Source: DASSCW01 sp036556695 | Lineage (GTDB): Bacteria > Chloroflexota > Limnocylindria > QHBO01 | DNA: 9,285 nt | Direction: 5' to 3' | Assembly: GCA_036556695.1 (NCBI GenBank) | Contig: DATBIY010000107.1 | Span: 1 to 9,285 of the forward strand | Part shown: positions 1-5,138 of the stretch, piece by piece | How positions within the stretch are numbered: position 1 is the first letter of the stretch | Layout: every line of letters starts with the position of its first letter | Made by a program: the position numbers and the translations under genes | Notes under the pieces: generated by a model | What the model saw: only the letters and a program-made list of their open reading frames with translations | Database searches by the model: none | What the model was told of the DNA's origin: nothing

Positions 1-373
1 CAGCGCCAGCGTGGTGAGCCTGACCTTCGATGGCCGCTTCGCCTGGCCGATCTACGACTGGATGGGCGTCGCCAAAGCCGGGCTGGAGGCGACCACCCGC
101 TACCTCGCCCGCGACCTAGGGCCACACGGCATCCGGGTCAATACGGTATCGGCGGGGCCGATCCGGACCATGGCCGGCAAGAACATCCCCGGCTTCGACG
201 ACATCGCCTCCGGCTGGCTGCGTCGCGCCCCGCTGAAGTGGTCCATGACTGACGCGACCCCCGTCGGCCAGATGGTCTGCTTCTTGTTAAGCGACTGGTC
301 GGCCATGACCAGCGGCGAGATGATCCACGTGGATGGCGGCTACCACGCCATGGGCACCGACATCACCTGGTGA
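1..373 (+). CDS. fabI: Enoyl-[acyl-carrier-protein] reductase FabI/InhA-type, C-terminal part (5' end off window)
   Basis: This is the C-terminal ~123 residues of an NADH-dependent enoyl-ACP reductase, a short-chain dehydrogenase that reduces the trans-2-enoyl-ACP double bond in the last step of each type II fatty-acid elongation cycle in the cytosol. The frame is open from base 2 and ends at TGA 371-373. The signature Tyr-(x)6-Lys active-site pair is visible in YDWMGVAK (bases 53-76), where the spacing of six is that of FabI/InhA rather than ordinary SDRs. It is followed by GIRVNTVSAGPIRT, the substrate-binding loop region, and the RAPLKW...DATPVG...LLSDW...GEMIHVDGG ending typical of the family. 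InhA carries closely similar blocks (YNWMTVAK, AAGPIRT, RAPIGW, LLSDW), which I recall rather than aligned. The N-terminal Rossmann glycine motif lies outside the window. The stop overlaps the GTG of the next gene, implying co-transcription and translational coupling. Identity is secure; only completeness is lacking. Confidence 0.93.
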   Translation, partial: SASVVSLTFDGRFAWPIYDWMGVAKAGLEATTRYLARDLGPHGIRVNTVSAGPIRTMAGKNIPGFDDIASGWLRRAPLKWSMTDATPVGQMVCFLLSDWSAMTSGEMIHVDGGYHAMGTDITW

Positions 374-1035
374 CCGATCCGGCCGCCGCGCACCCGCGAA
401 CCGTCGGCGAGCATTTCGACGAGTGGGCGTCGCACTACGACGCCGAGATCCGGCAGCAGGTGCCGCGCTACGACGAGATCCAGGACACGGTCATCGGGCT
501 GCTGTCCCTGCGGCCGCCGCACCGCGTGCTTGACCTGGGGATCGGCACCGGCACCACGGCGCTCCGCATCCTCGAGGCGCTGCCGGACACGCGCGTGGTC
601 GGCATGGATGTCTCCCGCGAGATGCTGGGCCGAGCACGGCGCCGGCTGCGCGAGTACCGCGGCCGCTTCGAGCTGCGCGCCGGCGACATCGCCAATCCGC
701 AGCTCGACGGCCTGTACGACGCCATCGTCAGCGTGCTGGCGGTGCACCACCTGTGGGCCGACGAGAAGCGCCATCTCTTCTCGCGCCTATGGGAGCACCT
801 CGCGCCCGGCGGCGTGCTGATCGTGGCCGATGCCTTCCGCCACGCCTCCGACCGGCTGCTGGAGCTGTACGACTACCCGCGTCCAGAGGATCCGCACGAG
901 GCGGAGCACGACCACCTGGACACCACCGCGGACCAGCTGTCGTGGATGACGGCCGCCGGCTTCGCCTCGGTCGACGTCGCCTGGAAGTACGAGGACGTCG
1001 GCGTGCTGGTTGCCTGGAAGGCCGAGCGCTCCTAG
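370..1035 (+). CDS. Class I SAM-dependent methyltransferase, CmoA-related
   Basis: A 221-residue Rossmann-fold methyltransferase. Motif I is VLDLGIGTGTT (residues 53-63). The acidic residue closing beta-2 is D80 in VVGMD, the adenine-contacting acidic residue is D106 in AGDI, and motif IV/V runs through DAIVSVLAVHHL (117-128) and LAPGGVLIVAD (144-154). The N-terminal stretch FDEWASHYDAEIRQQVPRYDEI and the C-terminal AGFASVD...GVLVAWKAE resemble the layout of CmoA (carboxy-SAM-dependent tRNA U34 enzyme) and its uncharacterised relatives, but substrate and cofactor (SAM or carboxy-SAM) cannot be told from sequence alone. The start is GTG at 370, overlapping the fabI stop as GTGA; no separate Shine-Dalgarno is seen, consistent with re-initiation. 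Its TAG stop (1033-1035) shares a CTAG palindrome with the stop of the convergent gene. The fold assignment is firm; the specific role is open. Confidence 0.88.
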   Translation: MTDPAAAHPRTVGEHFDEWASHYDAEIRQQVPRYDEIQDTVIGLLSLRPPHRVLDLGIGTGTTALRILEALPDTRVVGMDVSREMLGRARRRLREYRGRFELRAGDIANPQLDGLYDAIVSVLAVHHLWADEKRHLFSRLWEHLAPGGVLIVADAFRHASDRLLELYDYPRPEDPHEAEHDHLDTTADQLSWMTAAGFASVDVAWKYEDVGVLVAWKAERS

Positions 1036-1844
1036 GCGGTCGCTGTATCGGCAAGCCGCCGCTCGTGGTCGAGCAGCCACGCCTTGCGCCACAGCCCGCC
1101 GCCGTAGCCGCCCAGCCCGCCGCCCTTGCGGATCACGCGGTGGCACGGGACGACGACAGCCAGCCGGTTGGCACCGTTCGCCGTCCCCGCGGCCCGCTGT
1201 GCGCCCGGCCGGCCGGCGCGCCTGGCCAGCTCCTCGTAGGTCGCGGTACTGCCGAGCGGAATGCGCTGCAGCTCGGCCCAGGTTCGCTCCTGGAAGGCGC
1301 TGCCCGGCGCCAGCAGCGGCAGGTCGAAGGTGCTTCGCGTGCCGGCGAAGTACTCGTCCAGCTGGTCCTGCAGGAGGTCGATCAGCGCGTGGCGTCCCGC
1401 CACCAAGGGCCGGCGCAGCCGCCGCTCCAGAATGGCCAGCTGGGTGGGAAGCATCGGCCGGTCGGTGAACTCCAGCAGGCAGATGCCCTTGCTCGTTGCA
1501 CCGGCGAGCATTGGACCCAGCGGCGTTCGCACGAAGGCCAGGGCGACATGGTCATGTCCGGTCCGTCGGCGGCGCGTCTCCCGCGCCGCGCGCAGTAGCG
1601 GGCGCAGCCGCTCTGCACGGCGCACCTCGGCGTCAGTCGGGGCTAGGCGCACATCGTCCAGCGGGCGGCAGCGCAGGCACGCTCGGTAGCCGGCGAACAG
1701 CGCGTCGCGCGCGGTGGCATAGCGCTCGGTGTTGGCGGGTAGCGGGCTGGCCGGACAGCCGGGGCGGCAGAAGATGTTGGTGGTGCGGACCGCGGTGAAG
1801 CGCGGCTTCTCCTCCGCGTGAAGCTCGGAAGCGAGCAGGGCCAT
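1032..1844 (-). CDS. Ada zinc domain fused to O6-alkylguanine-DNA methyltransferase (no AraC domain)
   Basis: A 270-residue alkylation-repair protein. Residues 15-61 are an Ada N-terminal zinc domain (RFTAVRTTNIFCRPGC...YRACLRCRP) with the four expected cysteines C26, C30, C56 and C59. In Ada these bind zinc, and the first of them accepts methyl groups from phosphotriesters. Residues ~97-265 are a methylguanine methyltransferase: an Ogt-like N-lobe, then FQERTWAELQRIPLGSTATYEELA, and the suicide active site VVPCHRVI with C234, followed by the GGLGGYGGG...RKAWLLDHE end. In E. coli Ada an AraC-type helix-turn-helix of about 100 residues sits between these parts. Here only ~35 arginine-rich residues (62-96) separate them, so it should repair DNA but probably does not regulate by the Ada mechanism. 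ATG 1844 has AGGAGG four bases upstream. It is the last gene of the minus-strand run, 67 nt after the DUF6941-like gene. The C-terminal stop overlaps the convergent methyltransferase stop. Confidence 0.9.
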   Translation of the reverse strand: MALLASELHAEEKPRFTAVRTTNIFCRPGCPASPLPANTERYATARDALFAGYRACLRCRPLDDVRLAPTDAEVRRAERLRPLLRAARETRRRRTGHDHVALAFVRTPLGPMLAGATSKGICLLEFTDRPMLPTQLAILERRLRRPLVAGRHALIDLLQDQLDEYFAGTRSTFDLPLLAPGSAFQERTWAELQRIPLGSTATYEELARRAGRPGAQRAAGTANGANRLAVVVPCHRVIRKGGGLGGYGGGLWRKAWLLDHERRLADTATA

Positions 1845-1848
1845 GGCT

Positions 1849-1854
1849 CCTCCT
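1849..1854 (-). promoter_or_regulatory. Shine-Dalgarno of the Ada-MGMT gene
   Basis: On the minus strand AGGAGG precedes ATG 1844 by four bases (within GGAGGAG). It supports this start and contrasts with the leaderless-looking starts at 2328, 4980, 6965 and 7030. Confidence 0.7.
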
Positions 1855-1911
1855 GGTTGAGCGGGGGTGTGCTCACTGGGAACGCCCCGCCGGCCGGAAA
1901 CGTGAGATCCG

Positions 1912-2328
1912 TCAGGCGTTAGCGGCGCGGCGATCCTGCCACAACAGGTTGATGGTGAACGGCGTGCCGCCCAGCACCCGATCGCCGGTCCGCAGCTCCA
2001 GGCGGTGCTTGCCCAGCTCGCGGACCTGCAGGCCCTTCAGGTCGGCCACGATGTTGGCGGTGATCGCCTTGGGCGGCACCTCCAGGCGCATCTGCGGCGG
2101 GCGGGCCAGCATTGGCTGGCCGGAAGGGCCGATGACCTGGAAGGTCAGCTGGTGCTGCCCGGGATCGGCCTCCAGCACCGCAACGATGAAGAAGCGGCCG
2201 TACACGGTCGGCAGCCTGGTCACGTTGATCTGGCTGAACAGGCCGATGGCGCTGACCTTGCCGTCCTGGGCCGTGATGGCGTGGTCGCACAGCAGCAGGC
2301 TATGCAGCTCCAGTCGCGGGTCGGGCAT
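1912..2328 (-). CDS. DUF6941-like protein of unknown function
   Basis: A 138-residue small globular protein starting MPDPRLELHSLLLCDHAI. The frame stays open another 87 codons upstream, but that stretch is arginine/proline/glycine-rich noise lying over the Nudix gene in another frame, so ATG 2328 is chosen. The protein alternates hydrophobic beta-strand-like segments: SLLLCDHAITAQDGKVSAIGLFSQI, YGRFFIVAVLEADPGQHQLTFQVIGPSG, an MRLEVPPKAITANIVADLKG segment, then HRLELRTGDRVLGGTPFTINLLW. This pattern (conserved 'LLCD', 'G.FS.I', a G/H-x-L-x-F-x-V strand) matches what I recall of DUF6941, a family without known function; that name is recollection, not a search. No signal peptide or membrane segment is seen. 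It probably forms a beta-sandwich. It lies 38 nt after the Nudix stop and has a TATACT box eight bases before its ATG, so it may be read both from the upstream genes and from its own promoter. Confidence 0.72.
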   Translation of the reverse strand: MPDPRLELHSLLLCDHAITAQDGKVSAIGLFSQINVTRLPTVYGRFFIVAVLEADPGQHQLTFQVIGPSGQPMLARPPQMRLEVPPKAITANIVADLKGLQVRELGKHRLELRTGDRVLGGTPFTINLLWQDRRAANA

Positions 2329-2336
2329 GGGCGTCG

Positions 2337-2342
2337 AGTATA
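2337..2342 (-). promoter_or_regulatory. Putative -10 element (TATACT), leaderless start of the DUF6941-like gene
   Basis: On the minus strand TATACT is followed by exactly eight bases and then ATG 2328. Transcription would begin at or within a base or two of the start codon. There is no Shine-Dalgarno between them and no good -35 hexamer at 16-18 bp upstream. Confidence 0.5.
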
Positions 2343-2366
2343 GGTCTGCCGAGCCGATGCGCCGGA

Positions 2367-2834
2367 TCAGCCACTCGCCGGGGCGCCCGCCAGGCGCAAC
2401 CCTTCCTGGGCCAGGTCCACCAGCGGCAGGGCCGCGGCGTCCTCGAACGAGAACCACTCGGCGAGGTCGGTCGAGCCGTCGGGCTCCGGACGCAGCTGGC
2501 CGCCGGTGATGCGCACGCGGTAGACGATCTGCAGCCCGTGGTAGGCCTCGTCCACGCCGTCCCGCGGATGGGTCCACCGACCGGTCCATGACAGCACGTC
2601 GGCCAGGCCGACTATCTCACCGGTGAGGCCGGTTTCCTCCTCCAGCTCACGCATGGCGCCGTCGCGCGGAGGCTCGCCGAAGTCCAGGCCGCCGCCCGGC
2701 AGCGTCCACTCGCCCACCCCGGACCAGTAGCCCGGCGCGATGCGGCACAGCAGGATGCGGCCATCCTCGACGCACAGCGCATAGGCCGAGATGCGGGTCA
2801 CGAAGCGCTCGGGCCCAGGTTGCGCGGCGGTCAC
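2367..2834 (-). CDS. Nudix (MutT-type) nucleoside-diphosphate-X hydrolase
   Basis: A 155-residue Nudix hydrolase, a cytosolic Mg2+/Mn2+ enzyme family cleaving nucleoside diphosphates linked to another moiety, including oxidised dNTPs. A perfect Nudix box (G-x5-E-x7-REUxEExGU) covers residues 48-70: G48, E54, R62, E63, E66, E67 and G69. It is preceded by the usual beta-strand ISAYALCVEDGRILLCRIAPG and WTLPGGG, and followed by LQIVYRVRITGG and TDLAEWFSFEDAAALPL, both standard for the fold. The start is taken at GTG 2834, which overlaps the TGA of the sixA-like gene as GTGA. Reading the open frame further upstream only adds low-complexity Arg/Ala/Pro residues lying over sixA in another frame. 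Substrate is not determinable from sequence; MutT/NudG-like sanitation or NDP-sugar cleavage are both possible. The coupling to a histidine-phosphatase gene parallels mycobacterial MutT1, where the two domains are fused. Confidence 0.92.
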   Translation of the reverse strand: MTAAQPGPERFVTRISAYALCVEDGRILLCRIAPGYWSGVGEWTLPGGGLDFGEPPRDGAMRELEEETGLTGEIVGLADVLSWTGRWTHPRDGVDEAYHGLQIVYRVRITGGQLRPEPDGSTDLAEWFSFEDAAALPLVDLAQEGLRLAGAPASG

Positions 2835-3307
2835 GCCTCGTAGAGGTCCGGGTCGATGAGCCAGGCCAGCTCGCCGGCACCGGGCTCGGGCACCCCGTAG
2901 AACTCGACGCAGGCCAATCCGCCCTTCCGCATCCGCACCGACGAGGCGCCGGTGAGCAGCGCGACGATCTGTGAGAAGTCCGGCTCGTGGCCCACGAACA
3001 GCACGCGGCCGGCACCCGGATGGTCGGCCATGGCGCGCGCCAGGTGCCCCCAGCCGGCGCCGGGGCGCAGCCGCTCGTCGACCATCGGCCCGGCGGCGTG
3101 GCCGATCCCCCGGCACAGCAGCTCGGCGGTCTGGCGGGCTCGCAGCAGCGGCGAGCAGATGACCACGTCCGGACGCAGGTTGAGTCGCTGCCACAGCGGC
3201 GCGGCCGCCCGCAGGGCAGCCTGGCCATCCTCGCTGAGCGGTCGTGCCTCGTCGTCGCCGCCGACCGCCGGCGCCGCGTCGCCGTGGCGCAGGAAGTAGA
3301 GGAGCAC
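2831..3307 (-). CDS. sixA: SixA-type phosphohistidine phosphatase (histidine phosphatase superfamily)
   Basis: A 158-residue branch-1 histidine phosphatase. It starts LLYFLRHGDAAP with the phosphate-binding R7-H8-G9, H8 being the residue that becomes phosphorylated. It continues with RPLSEDGQ and SPLLRARQTAELL (R56), an acidic residue region around E78, and the second catalytic histidine in VLFVGHEPDFSQIVALLTG (H107). The length and the immediate N-terminal RHG are those of SixA, which in E. coli dephosphorylates the phosphohistidine of a phosphotransfer protein. Family members also act on small phosphate esters, so the true substrate is open. GTG 3307 is six bases past the Hsp20 stop with no clear Shine-Dalgarno, suggesting translational re-initiation. 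Its stop overlaps the Nudix GTG by four bases. A role with the Nudix protein in nucleotide clean-up, removing phosphate from a diphosphate intermediate, is an inference from this coupling. Confidence 0.9.
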   Translation of the reverse strand: MLLYFLRHGDAAPAVGGDDEARPLSEDGQAALRAAAPLWQRLNLRPDVVICSPLLRARQTAELLCRGIGHAAGPMVDERLRPGAGWGHLARAMADHPGAGRVLFVGHEPDFSQIVALLTGASSVRMRKGGLACVEFYGVPEPGAGELAWLIDPDLYEA

Positions 3308-3313
3308 CCGGCG

Positions 3314-3712
3314 TCAGCCGAGCCGGGTGTGCGACCGGTCGCCGGCGTGGCCGCTGGTCACGCCGCGGGTGTGTCCGGTGGGGTGCACGGCCAGCATCGC
3401 GGGGGCGGTGGCATCGGCCTTCGGCAGGGCGACCGTCAGGACGCCGTTGCCATAGCTGAGGTTGGCCCGCGCGGCATCCACCGGCACCGGCAGCTGGACG
3501 GAGCGCTCGAACGGGCCGTAGCTCCACTCGCGCAGCAGATAGCTGATGCGCTCCTGCCCCTCGCCGTGCTGGCGGGCGCGCACGATCAGCTGGCCGTCGT
3601 CCATGACGTCGACGCTGATGTCCTCGGCCGCCACCCCGGGCATGGGCGTCACGAGGATGAGCTCGTGGTCGTTCTCGAAGAGGTTGATCGGCACGGCGGT
3701 CGGATCGGTCAT
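3314..3712 (-). CDS. Small heat-shock protein, Hsp20/alpha-crystallin family
   Basis: A 132-residue ATP-independent holdase chaperone that binds unfolding proteins in the cytosol. The alpha-crystallin domain spans about residues 8-100: INLFENDHELILVTPMPGVAAEDISVDV, the strand DGQLIVRA, the loop region ISYLLREWSYGPFERSVQLP and the diagnostic A-x-L-x-x-G-N-G-V-L-T-V-x-L-P-K (residues 83-98). The N-terminal arm is only about seven residues, shorter than usual, and no clear I-x-I/V anchoring motif is seen in the tail (101-132, rich in His, Gly and Thr). Large oligomers may therefore form differently or not at all. ATG 3712 has AAAGGAG six bases upstream. It sits 38 nt after the homogentisate dioxygenase stop and six bases before sixA, so it is likely co-transcribed with both. 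I see no HrcA/CIRCE-like element upstream. Confidence 0.92.
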   Translation of the reverse strand: MTDPTAVPINLFENDHELILVTPMPGVAAEDISVDVMDDGQLIVRARQHGEGQERISYLLREWSYGPFERSVQLPVPVDAARANLSYGNGVLTVALPKADATAPAMLAVHPTGHTRGVTSGHAGDRSHTRLG

Positions 3713-3718
3713 GGGTGG

Positions 3719-3725
3719 CTCCTTT
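3719..3725 (-). promoter_or_regulatory. Shine-Dalgarno of the Hsp20 gene
   Basis: On the minus strand AAAGGAG lies six bases before ATG 3712, in the 38-nt gap after the dioxygenase stop. It fixes the Hsp20 start and supports translation from a polycistronic message. Confidence 0.7.
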
Positions 3726-3750
3726 GCAAGACCGGTGCTACGCCATCGGC

Positions 3751-4980
3751 TCAGTCGGGGAAGGCTTCCGGGCCGCGCTCGGAGAGCTCGCGCGCGTGCT
3801 CGTGCGCGTCATCGGGCGGGATCCACGAGTACGGGTAGCGAGCGTCCTCCAGCTCGGCCGCCTGGCGGGTGAGGTGCAGCGGGTGGAAGGTGTCGATCAT
3901 CACCGCCAGCTCCTCCGTCGCCTCCTTGCCGATGCTGGCCTCCACGGTACCGGGATGCGGCCCGTGCGGGATGCCGGCCGGATGGACGGTGAACGAGGAG
4001 ATGTCCACCCCGCGGCGGCTCATGAAGTTGCCGGCCACGTAGTAGATGACCTCGTCGCTGTTGATGTTCGAGTGGTTATACGGCGCCGGGATGGCCAGCG
4101 GGTGGTAGTCGAACTTGCGGGGCACGAAGCTGCACACCACGAAGTTGCGGGGCTGGAACGTCAGGTGCACCGGCGGCGGCTGGTGGACGCGCCCGGTGAT
4201 CGGCTCGAAGTCGCCGATGTTGAAGGCGAAGGGCCACAGGTAGCCGTCCCAGCCGACCAGGTCGAAGGGATGGTGGCGGTAGTGGTAGGGCGTGATGCGG
4301 TCGCGGCTGCGGACGCGGATGACGTAGTCGTCCTGCTCGCCGGTGACGGGCTCCATCTCCTCCGGTGGCCGGATGTCGCGGTGGTAGTAGGGCGAGTGCT
4401 CGAGCAGCTGTCCGTACTCGTTTCGATAGCGGCGCGGCGGCTCGATCTCCGACGGGCACTCCAGCCACAGCATGCGCTGGGCGCTGCCTCCGTCCGGCAC
4501 GACCCGGTAGGTGGTGCCGATGGGGATGACCAGGTAGTCGCCTGGGCCATACGGGATCGGCCCGAAGAGCGTCTCCAGCGTGCCGCTGCCCTCGTGCACG
4601 AAGAACATCTCGTCGGCCACACCATTGCGGTAGTAGTCCGTCATCGGCCCCGACGGACGCACCACGCCGAAGGTCACGTCGCTGTTGAAGAACAGGGGAA
4701 TGCGGCCGGACAGCGCGTCACCCGATGGCTCGACGTCTTTGGTGTTGACCAGGTGATGCCGATGCGGCGCGGTGCCGGACGGGTCGGCTGCCTCGATGCT
4801 GACCGGCGTCGGGTCGTCGATCTGGTGCGTCTGGGTCGGCGGGGTGTGGTGGTAGAGCAGCGAGCTGCGGCCGGCGAAGCCCTCGACGCCGAAGAGCTCC
4901 TCGGCGAATAGGGAGCCGTCGTCCTGGCGGAACTGGGTGTGGCGCTTGTGCGGGATGCGCCCGCGCTGCACGTAGAACAT
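3751..4980 (-). CDS. hmgA: Homogentisate 1,2-dioxygenase family protein
   Basis: A 409-residue cupin enzyme matching homogentisate 1,2-dioxygenase, the Fe(II) enzyme that opens the ring of homogentisate with O2 to maleylacetoacetate in tyrosine/phenylalanine breakdown. Visible blocks are the N-terminal YVQRGRIPHKRHTQFR, the cupin region MFFVHEGSGTLETLFGPIPYGPGDYLVIPIGTTYRV (125-160), WDGYLWPFAFNIGDFEPITGRVHQPPPVHLTFQ (244-276), and a C-terminal cupin with H303 (YNHSN), E310 (SDEVIYY) and H339 (PHGPHPG). These correspond to the iron ligands H335, E341 and H371 of the human enzyme, as recalled. The His-to-Glu spacing is seven instead of six, so D309 may occupy the ligand position. No fumarylacetoacetase, maleylacetoacetate isomerase or 4-hydroxyphenylpyruvate dioxygenase gene is adjacent, and a related substrate cannot be excluded. 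ATG 4980 follows a TAGAAT box by seven bases. It is the first gene of the minus-strand run. Confidence 0.82.
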   Translation of the reverse strand: MFYVQRGRIPHKRHTQFRQDDGSLFAEELFGVEGFAGRSSLLYHHTPPTQTHQIDDPTPVSIEAADPSGTAPHRHHLVNTKDVEPSGDALSGRIPLFFNSDVTFGVVRPSGPMTDYYRNGVADEMFFVHEGSGTLETLFGPIPYGPGDYLVIPIGTTYRVVPDGGSAQRMLWLECPSEIEPPRRYRNEYGQLLEHSPYYHRDIRPPEEMEPVTGEQDDYVIRVRSRDRITPYHYRHHPFDLVGWDGYLWPFAFNIGDFEPITGRVHQPPPVHLTFQPRNFVVCSFVPRKFDYHPLAIPAPYNHSNINSDEVIYYVAGNFMSRRGVDISSFTVHPAGIPHGPHPGTVEASIGKEATEELAVMIDTFHPLHLTRQAAELEDARYPYSWIPPDDAHEHARELSERGPEAFPD

Positions 4981-4987
4981 CGGCTCA

Positions 4988-4993
4988 ATTCTA
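4988..4993 (-). promoter_or_regulatory. Putative -10 element (TAGAAT) of the homogentisate dioxygenase gene
   Basis: On the minus strand TAGAAT is followed by seven bases and ATG 4980, with no Shine-Dalgarno between them, so the transcript would be leaderless. The region 16-18 bp upstream is GC-rich and gives no recognisable -35, so a transcription activator bound in the divergent region may be needed (inference). Confidence 0.45.
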
Positions 4994-5033
4994 GGGGCGC
5001 ACGCGGCCGACGGGGCTCCGCGGCACGAGTTCT

Positions 5034-5052
5034 GCGGCAGGAATTCTGCCGC
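5034..5052. repeat. Perfect 7-5-7 inverted repeat in the divergent control region
   Basis: GCGGCAG, the five-base spacer GAATT, and CTGCCGC form a perfect dyad. It ends ten bases before the -35 hexamer of the rightward promoter and about 40 bases upstream of the leftward -10. It could be an operator for a dimeric regulator or an RNA hairpin; the position upstream of both promoters favours a protein-binding site. Confidence 0.5.
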
Positions 5053-5062
5053 TGCCAGGTAC

Positions 5063-5091
5063 TTGCGCGTTTGCGCAACCGCTGATATAGT
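5063..5091 (+). promoter_or_regulatory. Sigma-70-like promoter (TTGCGC, 17 bp, TATAGT) of the reductase-VOC operon
   Basis: The -35 hexamer TTGCGC (5063-5068) and the -10 hexamer TATAGT (5086-5091) are separated by exactly 17 bp. Transcription would begin near 5097-5099, leaving a leader of about 40 nt before ATG 5139. Because the -10 covers base 5091, the upstream in-frame TTG at that base cannot be the start codon of this transcript. Confidence 0.65.
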
Positions 5092-5098
5092 TGCGCAA
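5071..5098. promoter_or_regulatory. Tandem TTGCGCAA palindromes, candidate operators
   Basis: The perfect 8-bp palindrome TTGCGCAA occurs at 5071-5078 (in the -35/-10 spacer) and again at 5091-5098 (from the last base of the -10 to the expected start point). They are 20 bp apart, two helical turns, so two dimers would bind the same DNA face. A third partial copy, TTGCGC, is the -35 box itself (5063-5068). The second copy is also embedded in a larger dyad GTTGC-GCAA-GCAAC (5090-5103). The placement is that of a repressor; the regulator is not identified. Confidence 0.6.
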
Positions 5099-5138
5099 GC
5101 AACTACATTCCCAACCCGGAAGGCAGGTCGTTCATCTC

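Noticed and set aside
2329..2589. 87-codon N-terminal extension of the DUF6941-like frame
   Set aside because: It overlaps the Nudix coding sequence and has non-protein-like composition; ATG 2328 preceded by TATACT fits better.
2835..3527. N-terminal extension of the Nudix frame
   Set aside because: The extension is low-complexity and lies over sixA and hsp20 in another frame; the GTG at 2834 overlapping the sixA stop is a convincing start.
3715..4911. A 398-codon open frame on the plus strand, antisense to homogentisate dioxygenase
   Set aside because: Its translation is Val/Arg/Ala/Gly/His-rich with no domain motif, and it mirrors a well-supported gene. High GC at third positions produces long antisense frames.
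5091..5138. TTG at 5091 as start of the reductase
   Set aside because: It would begin on the last base of the -10 hexamer, adds 16 residues absent from the usual Rossmann start, and has no Shine-Dalgarno.
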